From: Haliclona indistincta | Lineage: Eukaryota; Porifera; Demospongiae; Haplosclerida; Chalinidae | Assembly (NCBI GenBank): GCA_964017065.1 | Contig: OZ024786.1 | Span: forward strand, 11,714,502 to 11,778,501 | Reading direction: 5' to 3' | Length of the DNA: 64,000 bases | Shown here: piece after piece, positions 12,878 to 23,696 of the stretch | Position numbering within the stretch: the first letter of the stretch is position 1 | How the letters are laid out: each line of letters opens with the position of its first letter | The notes under the pieces: generated by a model | Told to the model about the DNA's origin: nothing | Databases searched by the model: none | What the model saw: the letters and a program-made list of their open reading frames with translations, nothing else | Program-made: the position numbers and the translations under genes

Positions 12878-13338
12878 GTAAGATACTGCTAGTGCATGCA
12901 TGTATAATACCCGAGATTAATAATGAAACCCATTTGCAACTCTAAAGAACCAAAGCTAGCATGCTGTGTGGTTAAAGGCAGTACTCAATTTGGCCAATAT
13001 TTTCAAAATCTCTATAAACTGCTTGTCAACATGAATACAGATGTTTGATGTTCAGTATAATTACAGTCGACATTGTCAATTGTGGGCAATGCATTTCCTT
13101 GTAACACCAACACGCATTTTTTCACAAGACCATTAGACCAAGGCACTTGTGCTATTGCTTTTAATCATGGTATTGAACTGCTGGCATGGACTTGACAACA
13201 TCACTACAGATCCATGTACATTATATCCAGTATTATTATCATGGTTGAGTCTTTTTTGAAATAAAAAATGATCTAAACCTGTGTTCGTTACAGTGCACAC
13301 ACACCTAAACACTTTCCTCCCTCTTCTCTGTAATAAAG
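12878..13338. other. Intron, nothing recognised
   Basis: Intron of 461 bp without a repeat or ORF that I can assign. Confidence 0.5.
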
Positions 13339-13500
13339 GTGTGAGAGCGTTCTCAAATGCATTCTTTGGTGCTGGCAGTGGTCCTATTCACATGGACAAT
13401 GTGGGGTGCTTGGGGTCTGAACAAGTCCTCATCAACTGTTCATTCACTTCACCATACTTTGATTACCACTCTGAGGATGCTGGAGTGAGATGTGGTGCTC
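13339..13500 (+). CDS. SRCR exon B9 (type a, unit 2)
   Basis: The exon codes for AFFGAGSGPIHMDNV, GCLGSE and HSEDAGVRC. It is closest to B1 and B17. The acceptor is a weak aaag with no pyrimidine tract directly beside it. C7 is absent. Donor GTGAGT at 13501. Confidence 0.9.
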
Positions 13501-14063
13501 GTGAGTTACAGTGCATGCATTTATGATTTAATTAACTGGTACATTGTATGCTACTACGATTACATTTGCATTAATAACAACCACATGACCTCCAGCCAAT
13601 CAGATCGTCCAGACCGTGCCACATGTCGTGGCATTAAATTGCGTAAAGCACACGTTTTGTGCATTAAGTTGATAACGCACACTCTTCAGCGCATCAGCCT
13701 AGCACAAGAACGCGGAAGACACGCTGTGAACAGACCACTCTTGACGGTGATTCAAAGAACTCGGATGTGCCAATATCATTCTCGAATGCTGGCAATGCAC
13801 ATGCTTTCGGCTCATGCATTATCATGCATTAATTCTCGACTGTTATTGGCCACGCCCTTGTGCTTTAAATCAGGCAATGTAAGTCCAAGAGTGGTTCAAA
13901 TATTTTAGAACATCATTTCTCAGACAGACCAATCAGCTTACTCTATTTGAAGGCATTAAGTATAGTTTGGAGACCTCGGCCAATGGGATCTATATACGCG
14001 GTATAAAAACTCTCGAGTTGCCATAGAACCCTTGTGCTACATGCTCGGGCTCTATATGGCTTC
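13501..14063. other. Intron left of the LTR element
   Basis: The DNA to 13964 is unassigned. From 13965 (gtttggagacctcggccaat) it is the left arm of a GTTAGA-type hairpin whose right arm, ending gaggtctctaac, lies beyond the retrotransposon at 19785-19832. The LTR element therefore landed inside a hairpin element. Confidence 0.5.
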
Positions 14064-14332
14064 TGTAACGGACTCAAACCAAACTTTAATTGTACAAGAA
14101 CACCACTGCCACACAAGCAGAAAACAACTGGCTTAAATAACCTATCTAGCTTCTAGACTGTTCTTAACACCCTAGTCTAGCATAAAACACCACATACAGA
14201 AATAAACAGCACAGCATAAAACACTAGATACAAAAAGGACAACACTCTATACAACCAAAGAAACGCTTACAACACAATAGCCAACACTCTATACATTAAA
14301 AGAAACATCAGTCCAGCCTAGCATCCTTTACA
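14064..14332 (-). repeat. 3' LTR of the Gypsy element
   Basis: The LTR begins TGTAACGG and ends TTTACA on the + strand (269 bp). It matches the other LTR except for 46 extra bases at about 14214-14259 (cataaaacac to accaaag) that the 5' LTR lacks. Confidence 0.93.
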
Positions 14333-14348
14333 TTTCCCCCTCCTTCTC
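14333..14348 (-). promoter_or_regulatory. Polypurine tract
   Basis: On the minus strand gagaaggagggggaaa directly abuts the 3' LTR, the expected primer site for plus-strand synthesis. Confidence 0.85.
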
Positions 14349-14799
14349 AGGCACGAAGTGCGGGTGAGGAGTCAGGAGTTAATCGTGATAGTGCATCAGC
14401 ATTAGCGTTAGCCAGTCCTTTTCGGTGCTCGACAGTAAAGGTGTATGGCTGTAAGATGAGGCTCCATCTCGTTAACCTGGCATTCTTGTCCTTAAAATGA
14501 TGAAGCCATCAGAGTGCTCTATGATCAGTCTGGATAATAAACATACGTCCAGCTAGGTAGGCCTGGAAGTGTTTGATTGCTAATACAATGGCGAGACATT
14601 CTTGTTCTACGACGGAGTATGCTTGTTCCCGTGGTAGCAACTTGCGACTAAAGTATGCTATGGGTTGATCATCTTGACTCAACACTGCTCCCACTCCAAC
14701 TCCTGAGGCGTCAGTTTGTAGAACAAAAGGTCTTGAGAAGTCAGGATTTCTCATAAGTGGGGCCGAGATCAATACTTTCTTTAATCTCTGAAATGCCAA
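14347..14799 (-). pseudogene. RNase H domain of Gypsy Pol, broken
   Basis: The frame codes for an RNase H domain with the FVLQTDASGVGVGAVLSQ start, the YSVVEQECLAIV segment and the IIQTDHRAL segment typical of Ty3/Gypsy. It is out of frame with the reverse transcriptase upstream (shift near 14800-14806). An in-frame TGA at about 14506-14508 interrupts it. The remaining domain end, with an ADALSRL motif, reads on to a stop at 14347 just before the polypurine tract. There is no chromodomain. Confidence 0.85.
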
Positions 14800-14804
14800 T
14801 TCGG

Positions 14805-17800
14805 CTACACGATCTTGTCTGGTTTGTTCTTCTTTGTAAGTTCTGTCAGTGGTTCCGCTATGGTAGCAAAGTGCTGGACAAACCGCCTATAGTAGCCGGC
14901 CATCCCCAAGAATGTCCTCACATCCTTCTTTGTTGTAGGTCGAGGTAGACCAGCGACGGCTTGTATCTTGCTTTCTTCTGGTCGCACTCCTCCACGTCCG
15001 ATTTGGTGTCCCAGGTACGTACATTCCTCTGCTGCGAAAACACACTTCTTTAATTTCAATGTCAGATTGGCATCACTAAGGCGTCTAAGGATTTCCTTGA
15101 GGTGTTCGAGGTGATCTTCCCAGCTGTCACTGTAGATGATAATGTCATCCAAATATACTCCAGTGAATTGCTCCGTGTCTCTCAGCACTGAGTCCATCAT
15201 GCGTTGAAAGGTTGCCGGGGCTCCGCTCAAACCAAACGGCATAGTAGTGAACTGGTATAGCCCCTTTGGAGTAGGGAATGCTGTTTTCTCCTTGTCTTCT
15301 GAACACAAAGGTACCTGCCAGTATCCTTTAGCAAGATCTAATGTGGTGATGAACTGAGCATTGCCGATCTTGTCCAACATCTCCTCGATCCGGGGCATTG
15401 GGTATGCATCAAATTTAGTCAATTGATTCAGTCTCCGATAGTCAACACACAGTCTTAGTCCCCCATCTTTCTCTGTGACCACAACCAAGGGTGAAGCCCA
15501 CTCGCTTTCAGACTTCTCGATGATCCCATTCTCCTCCATGTTTTTTAGCTCCTCCAGTACTCCCTCCTGATAGGCCTGTGGTATCCTGTATGGCTTCTGT
15601 CTGATTGGTGTATTGTCCGTAGTCCGTATCCAATGCGTTGTTCTGTCTGTCCGTCCAGGGTTGTCTCTCACAACTCTTGGTACTGAAATCAGTAGCTGGT
15701 TGATCTCTTCCTTTTGTTCCTTAGATAGCTGGTTTCCAAACTTCGGTAGCTGGTTCTTGTTAGTCCATTGGCATTCTTCCATCTCCTCCTGATCCTCGAT
15801 GACTGCATTCACGGTACAGCTCCTCTCTTGCCACTTCCTGAGATGATTAATGTGATACACTTGCTTGCGTCCTCCTTTGTCCGGCATTTCTATCTCGTAG
15901 TTCACTTTTCCTATCCGTCTCACAATCTTGTATGGTCCCTGCCACTGTGCTATGAATTTCTTCGTACTGGTTGGAAATAGTAGTAAAACCTTGTCTCCCT
16001 CCTGCAAGTTTGTCTCTCTGGTCTTCTTGTCATAATAAGTCTTCTGCTGCTGTTGTGCTGTCCTAGCGTTCTCCTCCACGATTTCTCTGGCTGCTTCCAT
16101 CCTCTCCCTGACATCCATCACATAGTGTAAAACATCTGTCTCGACGTCTGCATTCTTGATCCAATCTTCTTGTAGTACATCTAGAGGTCCTCGTACGTCT
16201 CTTCCATACACAAGCTCAAATGGGCTGAATCCAACTGTAGCTTGAGGGACTTCCCGGTAGGCGAACAGAACGAAGGGTAACATCCTGTCCCAGTCTCTTT
16301 TCTCTCCTTTCAGTACTCTTCTTAGCATAGACTTTAGTGTTTTGTTGAAGCGTTCGACTAATCCATCCGTTTGTGGATGGTATGGAGTAGTTTTCAGCGC
16401 CTTGGTCCCGATGAGTCGATGAAGTTCTCCTAGCAGTGACGATGTAAAATTGGCTCCTTGATCTGTCAGTATCTCCTGTGGTATTCCATGACGTGCAAAA
16501 ATGTCTATCAGTGCCTCAGCAACATGCTTGGCAGTGATTTTTCTCAGTGGAATAGCTTCTGGATATCTGGTTGCATAGTCACTGAGAACAAGAATAAAAC
16601 GGTTTCCTCGACTTGATCTCGGTAGTGGTCCCACGATGTCCATTGCGATTCGCTTGAATGGTTCTCCAATTATAGGTAGTGGTATCATAGGTGCTCTGTT
16701 TCTTCTTCCTTTATGTAACTGACACTCCTCACAAGTCTGACAGTAGCTCCTCACATCATGAAACAAAGTCGGCCAATAAAAACGTCGCAGAATCCTCTGT
16801 ATCGTCTTCTCTCTTCCAAGATGTCCAGCAAAAGGAAGGTCATGGGCGATCTTGATGACTTTTTGACGATAATGTTTAGGTAACACAATCTGTTCGTGGG
16901 TAACATGTGGTGAGTCTCTAGGGCTCCAAATTCGACAAAGTACTCCTGCAACTCTTTTAACTCGGCTTGGATCTTCCTGAGCTATCCACTTCTGAATGTC
17001 TGGGTCTTCTTCCTGCTCCTTCTTCAACTGTGCGGTGGTAGTGTTGTCACTCGTCTTGGTCCATCGTAGTCGGTTTCTCCTCTTTTCAGCTCTAGTAAGA
17101 TTGACTCTTGGGTCCTTTAGTACTCCGAACAACTCCTCCACAAAGGGAAACTCGCTTCCTGCAACAAAATCCTCCTCCAATGTCCCCTTTTGACTGCTGT
17201 TCTCATGACTGCTGCTCTCCTGACTGCTGCTCTCCTGACTGCTGCTATCTTGACTGCTGCTCTCTTGACTGCTGCTCTCCTGACTGCTGCCTTCATGACT
17301 GCTACTCTTCTGACTGCTGCTCTCTTGACGGCTGCTCTTCTGACTGTTACTCTTCTGACTGCTGCTATTTTGACTGCTGCTCTCCTGACTGCTGCCTTCC
17401 TGACTGCTGCTCTCCTGACTGCTGCTCCTCTGACTACTGCTCTCTTGACTGCTGCTCTCCTGACTGCTGCCTTCCTGACTGCTACTCTTCTGACTGCTGC
17501 TCCTCTGACTACTGCTCTCTTGACTGCTGCTCTCCTGACTGCTGCCTTCCTGACTGCTACTCTTCTGACTGCTGCTCTCTTGACTGCTGCTCCTCTGACT
17601 ACTGCTCTCTTGGCTGCTACTCTTCTGACGGCTGCTCTCTTTACTGCTGCTCTCCTGACTACTGCTCTCCTGGCTGCTACTCTTCTGACTGCTGCTCCCT
17701 TGACTGCTGCTCGTCTGACTACTGCTCTCCTGACTGCTACTCTTCTGACTGCTGCTCTCTTGACTGCTACTCTTCTGACTGCTGCTCTCTTGACTGCTGC

Positions 17801-19488
17801 TCTTCTGACTACTGCTCCTCTTCTGTGCCCGTGTCATTACTGATAGGGCGGTTCCAGTGTTCTCTTCTGAACGTAGCACCTCTTTGTTTTCCCTGACAAT
17901 TTGACATAGTAGGTCCATCTGTTCTTCCTTTGGCAGACATCGTACTATGTGTTTGTGTAGAGGCACGTCTCTTCCCAATAGTACCTCCTCGGCTAGATCA
18001 TGGACAATTGCGGCATTGACTTGATACTCCTCATTGTCAAGTTTAACTCTAACTGATGCCAATGGATACTCTCCCGAAGTTCCGTTTCCAAACGTTACTT
18101 TGATTGACTCTCCATCAATATCCGCAGGTGAGATCAAGCTTCTCTTGACTACCGTCCTGGAAGCGCCACTATCAATCTGAATCCTTTTCACTAACCGTCC
18201 GTTGATTTCTCCTTCTGTATATAGGCCTCCCTTAGATTTGCCTTCTTGTACCCGTAGGTTCTTCTCTGGGCAGTTCCTGGTGTAGTGTCCTTTCTTGTTG
18301 CACTTGAAGCAAGTCACACTTGACATAGGTCTGTTCTCCCTGTTCCATTGAGTCTGGTCTCCTGTTGGCTTTGATACTGGCGATGGTTCTTGGCTTGGTG
18401 TCTTTCCTGGTGGCTTATATTCTTCTCGATAGTTTCTCCTTCTTCGTCCTGACTGATTGTATGCGGAGTCATAGGACTCAATAAGTTTAGCAACTTCTGC
18501 TGGAGTCGTTGGGCTATGTGATGCCACCCAAATCCTTAGTTCCTGGGGTAGTACTTCCTGATAGTGCTCCACTGCAATCTTGTCCAATACTTTACCAATC
18601 TCCTCTTTTGCTGGTAACCATCGTCCCAATAATTTCTGTCCTCTAGCAATCCACTCATTTGGTTCAGCATCTCTGGTCCACCTATGGGCACGGAAACGCT
18701 TACGACAACGTTCGGGCGTGACGCTGTAATGGTCCAGAATGGCTTCTTTCACTTTTTTGTAATCTTCCGGGTCTTCAATATCGGTGCAAACAGCTCGGGC
18801 CTTCCCACGTAGTAGCGGTGTCAGTCGAAGTACCCACTGTCCTTCTTCTACTTGCTGAATCCGCATGATCCCTTCGAATGCCTCAAGAAAGTCCTGTATA
18901 TCCTCATCTTCCTGGAAAGGTGTAATTTTAAAGTGTGCTTCGTTCGGTCTTCTACGATGATCTCTTACATCCGCCAACACGTCCACCAGTTGGCGTTGAT
19001 GTTGCTCCTGCAATACCCTTAGAAGCTCCGCCTGCCTGCGTCGCTCTTCTTCGTCTCGTCTTTGTTTTTCCTCGTTTCGCTGCTCCAGTTCCCTCTGGAA
19101 TTCTAGTTGTTGCTCGGCTCGATTGCGTCGCTCTTCTTCCTCTCGTACTCGTCGCTCTTCGTAACGCTCTTCTTGCTCCTTCTGGAATTGTAGTTGTTGC
19201 TCGGCTCGATTGCGTTGCTCTTCTTCCTCTCGTACCCGTTGCTCTTCGTGACGCTGTTCTTGCTCCTTCTGGAATTGCGCAAGTCCTGCAATATATAGCC
19301 TCCGCTAACTGTTCCATCTCCCCGACTATGATTTCTGATCCCGGTGTGAGTTGTGAACTGATGTCCAGGTCTTCTGTCGTCGTTAACTCGTGTCCTATTT
19401 GCAGCTCACGGTACCGTCGTTCGCTGTAATCTTGCCGTGGACACGGTCTCAGTTCGTAACTAGTCCGATCTGCTCGACTGTTGCTCAT
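14805..19488 (-). pseudogene. Gypsy Gag-Pol polyprotein (Gag, PR, INT, RT), frameshifted near its start
   Basis: Gag starts at ATG 19488 (MSNSRADRTSYELRP) and continues into a long charged coiled coil (EEERR, EQQLEFQ repeats), but the frame changes near 19297 in a TA repeat. The main frame runs to 14805 through these regions: a Gag core, a CCHC zinc knuckle (CFKCNKKGHYTRNC), a protease (IDSGASRTVV), the Ser/Gln tract, the H2C2 integrase zinc finger (HLGREKTIQ, CQTCEEC), the integrase core (MDIVGPLP, LTDQGANF, HPQTDGLVERFN) and the reverse transcriptase (WASPLVVVTEKDGG, YLDDIIIYS). It ends with a premature stop at the RT/RNase H junction. RT catalyses cDNA synthesis and INT catalyses insertion; both catalytic motifs look intact. 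Confidence 0.92.
17190..17825 (-). repeat. 15-bp tandem repeat encoding a Ser/Gln tract in Pol
   Basis: About 42 near-copies of a 15-bp unit (tgactgctgctctcc on +) encode SSSQE/SSSQK repeats of about 210 residues between protease and integrase. The opposite-strand frames (LTAAL and CCSPD runs) are shadows of this tract. Confidence 0.95.
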
Positions 19489-19536
19489 ACACTCGTTCCT
19501 GCTGCTTGTGGGTCTCCTCTACGTCTGTTCCGAGGG

Positions 19537-19554
19537 ATCCCACCGCTGCCACCA
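19537..19554 (-). promoter_or_regulatory. Primer-binding site, tRNA-Leu type
   Basis: The + strand reads atcccaccgctgccacca, identical to the 3' end (with CCA) that I recall for an animal tRNA-Leu. It lies two bases from the 5' LTR, where the minus-strand primer should anneal. Confidence 0.8.
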
Positions 19555-19556
19555 AA

Positions 19557-19779
19557 TGTAACGGACTCAAACCAAACTTTAATTGTACAAGAACACCACT
19601 GCCACACAAGCAGAAAACAACTGGCTTAAATAACCTATCTAGCTTCTAGACTGTTCTTAACACCCTAGTCTAGCATAAAACACCACATACAGAAATAAAC
19701 AGCACAGAAACGCTTACAACACAATAGCCAACACTCTATACATTAAAAGAAACATCAGTCCAGCCTAGCATCCTTTACA
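19557..19779 (-). repeat. 5' LTR of the Gypsy element
   Basis: This is a 223-bp copy, TGTAACGG to TTTACA. By eye it matches the 3' LTR base for base apart from the 46-bp gap, which suggests a recent insertion followed by deletion between short internal repeats (caacactctatac). Confidence 0.93.
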
Positions 19780-20222
19780 GCTTCCTCTTGGGTTTCTGTA
19801 CTGCGTAGATCCTGTTGGCCGAGGTCTCTAACCAGCTTAGAGTATAGCAACCGTTGCTATCCAACAAAGAATTTTTTACGCTGTGCAAACATTTTGTGAA
19901 GAACACAGCCATACTTCAGTGATGGGAAAACACTGGCGAGTTTAGTTAGGGTACGTCGCTCAACGGGTTTCCACGTCTTGTTACATCTTGCTGGTACTCT
20001 GTCTTGTCTCCTACCATCCTTCTGCCATCGCTTTCATGTCTGCTAGTGGCTTTCTGACACAACAAGAAAGTTAGTTTCTGGAATTCACTCATGCTCACAC
20101 ATGTACAAGCCTCACATCACATGTTCTTGTAATAACAGTTTATGGCTTGTTATGAATGCACTTTCACTAAACAAACTGTGGTCTATCTGTTCTTATACTA
20201 CAGTTCAATGTAATTCTAGAAT

Positions 20223-20950
20223 CTGATTGGTCAGTTTGAGGATAATAAATCACGTATTCTTCCGCGGGAACTCGTATTTTTCCGCTGGAACTCATATTTT
20301 TCCGCTGGAACTCATGATCATGTTTTCCTCTGTCATGAGTTTCTTTTGTACAGGTACTAGCTTTGGTAGTTACTGGGCCAGTATGTGTTGTGTTCACTTC
20401 TGGCATGGGCAGCACAGCATCTATAGACCCGGGTACTTTGCTACGATCGATGCAACGATAAGTTGACTTGTTGTGCATGGAAAACGTAACAGCAAGTAAC
20501 TTACCATGTTTTGCTATGTTGACAGCTTAAAGATTGCCCAATAAACGCACACAGCACATACAAAAGACTACTGGACTCTAGTAACTATCATTCTAACCGT
20601 TCGTTGGAGTCCAAGTTCAGCCATTGCCACGTGTAACGCAAAGCGGCGTTTGTGGGTGTGGCAGCTGGGTCACAGCACGTGTTTTCGAGCAAGAAGAAAC
20701 GCTCATGCTGCAGGAACTCAGCAGCTTTGGGACGGTCATCAACCATTGTTTTTCAAAAAATATCTGCGTCGGTTTATTGTTGCCATGTAGCTGTGGTATA
20801 AATACCTTAGATAACGAATCATCGGCAACTACGGGAATTAGAGCGCCTTGGCAACCGAAATAGACGCCTTCGTGCTACGCGCTCGGAACGTCTATACATC
20901 GGTTCCCGCGGCACTCTAAATCTCGTAGTTGCCTCGATCCGTTGTCTAAC
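20223..20950. repeat. Dispersed repeat D1 ending in a hairpin
   Basis: The sequence from ctgattggtcag through ttccgcgggaactcg to the terminal hairpin (ttagataacg to gttgtctaac, 20807-20950) is repeated at 37158-37839. The hairpin arms pair caactacgggaattagagcg with ctctaaatctcgtagttg around a gtgctacgcgctcgg core. No protein family is recognised. Confidence 0.7.
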
Positions 20951-21790
20951 CTATATTTGGATGGAATCTTCAGCAAATAGATCAGCCTCTACTCTAATAA
21001 ATCTAATTGGTCAATAACATTGAGTTATACTCTAAAGTAGGTTACTGACCTCACGTAAGTGTTCTATGGCAATAAGTAATGACACACTGTCATTACCAGT
21101 ACAGACTGCTTGGAATTTGAGTCTTCATCAGACGGCAACAGCTTAACGGACACCTGTAGTGTGGTTACATCTATGTAGTTTTTGCCTACAAGCACCCTAG
21201 TTTAATTCATGATGATCTCAACAGTGGTTGTTTTAGACATATTGCAGCCACCATTGGTTCAATACCGTACGTGGTAAAGAGTGATCTGGATTGCAGTTGC
21301 GCCTCGTATGATAAACTATAACATAAGTCTCGGGAACAGCCTCGGGCTGAGCCCTCGACCATTACTCAGGCAACTCGACTTTCCCTTGGTCAATTATGTT
21401 GGTTATTGCCGTCGCAAGAGTGCAATAACTAATACATAACTGAGAACAACAATACATTTACAACTACTCAAAGACAGTCAGCTCTAACATGCTTGTAACA
21501 AACAACTATAGTGCATAGTACTTGGGTCAAAATAAAACAGTCTTTTTACTGTATAGTATGAGGTCAAAATTTGGCAAATTACTCATAATTATTTCATGTT
21601 TTGGTGAATTTTAGTTCCAAGCATTTGGTTCACATAATTGCAAACTTTGTTTTGGCAGATATGCCAATTTCGCCAAAATAGGCAATTACCTGCTATACAA
21701 ACTCTACTCGATATGCTTATGATCAACTGACAAGTGTATAATTATAATGTATACTTATTAATGCTAACTGTGACAATTATTAGCATTTGT
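20951..21790. other. Intron, nothing recognised
   Basis: AT-rich DNA with no recognised repeat or gene between the D1 repeat and the CTCA run. Confidence 0.4.
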
Positions 21791-21796
21791 GTTCAC

Positions 21797-21876
21797 CCAC
21801 TCACTCACACACTCACTCACTCACTCACTCACTCACTCACTCACTCACTCACTCACTCACTCACTAACTCACTCAC
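21797..21876. repeat. (CTCA)n microsatellite at a splice acceptor
   Basis: About 19 copies of actc/ctca run up to the acceptor ctcacag at 21878. It occupies the same intron position as the CA run before A2. Confidence 0.92.
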
Positions 21877-21878
21877 AG

Positions 21879-22046
21879 CTCCTGTTAACTGCACTAATGG
21901 TGAGATCAGACTAGTGGATGGACCCAGTCCTAACCAGGGTCGTGTTGAGATGTGCTGGGACAAAGCATGGGGCACCATCACTGATGATGGATGGAGTATA
22001 GTGGATGCCAGAGTGGTCTGCAGAGAACTAGGATACTCTAATTTTG
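21879..22046 (+). CDS. SRCR exon A10 (type b, unit 2)
   Basis: The exon codes for [31 protein letters not shown] and VVCRELGY. It is nearly identical to A2 and A18 and uses the donor GTCAGT, as A18 does (GTCAGC). Confidence 0.92.
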
Positions 22047-22306
22047 GTCAGTATTATAAACAATGGAATGCAAATTGTTGAATTTTCTGTTATAATGAAT
22101 ATTGCGCATGTTTGGTGATTATTCCTTGTTTTAAGGGCTATTATATTTTGAGATCACATGCAGCATTGATATTAAAGCTTGTGTCTTTGTTAGTAGTGAC
22201 CTGTACTATCTAATAAAACATTTCAGTGAAAATATGTTTAGCAGTTGGTATATAGGTGAACGATGTGGGTCATCTCTATGTGTCTATTCTATTGTTTATT
22301 TTGTAG

Positions 22307-22474
22307 GTGCTATTGCAAGGTCTAATGCATTCTATGGTCGAGGCACTGGTCCTATTCTCAGAGATAGAGTCACTTGTACTGGACAAGAGACAAGATTGAG
22401 AGACTGCACGTTCTTTACTCCAGACTCCTTTGACTATCACTATGAAGACGCTGGTGTTCAGTGCAGCATTCTAG
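22307..22474 (+). CDS. SRCR exon B10 (type b, unit 2)
   Basis: The exon codes for FYGRGTGPILRDRV, TCTGQE and HYEDAGVQC. It differs from B2 at only a few bases. C7 is absent. Acceptor tgtag, donor GTACAT. Confidence 0.92.
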
Positions 22475-22536
22475 GTACATGCACACATAAATTTATTTTT
22501 TATCTCACATAGCATTTATACACTTACATGCGTGCG

Positions 22537-22582
<46 letters not shown>

Positions 22583-22927
22583 TGTGGATGGGTGGGTACG
22601 TGCCAAACGTGCAAAGTACCATTTGTCTGAAGCCTATCTATATCTGTTATGCACTTTGCACTTTTTTGAGAAAACACCAGGAAAACACTGTGCTTTTTAT
22701 AAATCTCCAGACTTGCACACAAAAAGCTACACATTTTTAAGGTAAGAAAAAGTGCTATCAATAGTCTTGAAATTTGTTGCACTGTCTTGTGAAAGCATGC
22801 ACAAATTCCTAAAAACACAGAACATGTCTACCAAAGTAGGTTACATGTACAAACTCTGCTGCAACCTGATTCGTACATTTCTAGCTAAGTTGTGGCACTA
22901 AGATATCATTCTGTATTTTTACCATAG
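22475..22927. other. Intron with (GT)n tract
   Basis: A GT run at 22536-22579 (about 44 bp) is the only clear feature. Confidence 0.7.
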
Positions 22928-23089
22928 AAAATTGTACTCATGGTGATATAAGACTACTGAATGGTACAGTTCCCTCTGAGGGACGTGTTGAGGTGTGTAT
23001 TGGAGGAATATGGGGAACAGTAGCTGATGATTTATGGGACTCTCGTGATGCCAGAGTGGTGTGTGGACAACTGGGCTACTCTACTCATT
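22928..23089 (+). CDS. SRCR exon A11 (type c, unit 2)
   Basis: The exon codes for [30 protein letters not shown] and VVCGQLGY. C2 is replaced by Ala. Acceptor catag, donor GTAAGT. Confidence 0.92.
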
Positions 23090-23696
23090 GTAAGTGCTAA
23101 TGTTACAAGATTGATATTTGTGTAACTATTCATAGGAATGGATTAAAAATTGGGGCTTGTAGCATTAAACTGCTGCTGCATGGTACTATGGGATATCTAT
23201 GCTGTTATACCACATTTGCACTGCCTAATTGAGCCATGCTAGCTCAGCATCAGCTCGCTAAAAGTGCATAGTCACGTGTTGAGATTGTTTGTTTGTTTGT
23301 CACACCATTGTGCGGAATAGAAATTAAGATTTTCTCCAAATCAAAATGTGTTACATGACGTCACATTGAGGTGGTCAATGCATAATTATTACCGTGCTTA
23401 GCAGTGATTACTAATTATGTGCAGACGAGTGTGCTATAGATTTTTTTGCCTGTACAGCTTTCTTTAGCTGTCTTTGGCCTATTCTAGTACCTTTATTGTA
23501 TTGTTGAAGATTGTGCGTTTCTTACTACCGGTCTTGAATGGATACCAGTCCTGACGCTTCACGGCAAGCAGAAGGTATATGGGCGTAATGGCGGGTGAGA
23601 TCTGTATACACAAATTCTCGAAGAGGCAAAGGTTCTATGACTTGATTTTTGTACCAGTACAAAGCCATTAGTCGTCTCCGTGTACTGAATCAGTCA

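Larger units (their letters stand above)
14064..19779 (-). mobile_element. Ty3/Gypsy LTR retrotransposon, Gmr1-like gene order, degenerate
   Basis: Two LTRs flank a gag-pol region read on the minus strand. The 5-bp sequence gcttc occurs on both sides (14059-14063 and 19780-19784), a target-site duplication. Internal order is Gag, zinc knuckle, protease, Ser/Gln repeat, integrase, reverse transcriptase, RNase H. Integrase before reverse transcriptase is the Copia-like order found in Gmr1-group Gypsy elements. Lesions (two frameshifts and one stop) make this copy non-functional. The element sits in the intron between B9 and A10. Confidence 0.92.

Noticed and set aside
17108..17896. Two long + frames (CCSPD and LTAAL repeats)
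   Set aside because: Opposite-strand shadows of the 15-bp Ser/Gln repeat in the Gypsy polyprotein.
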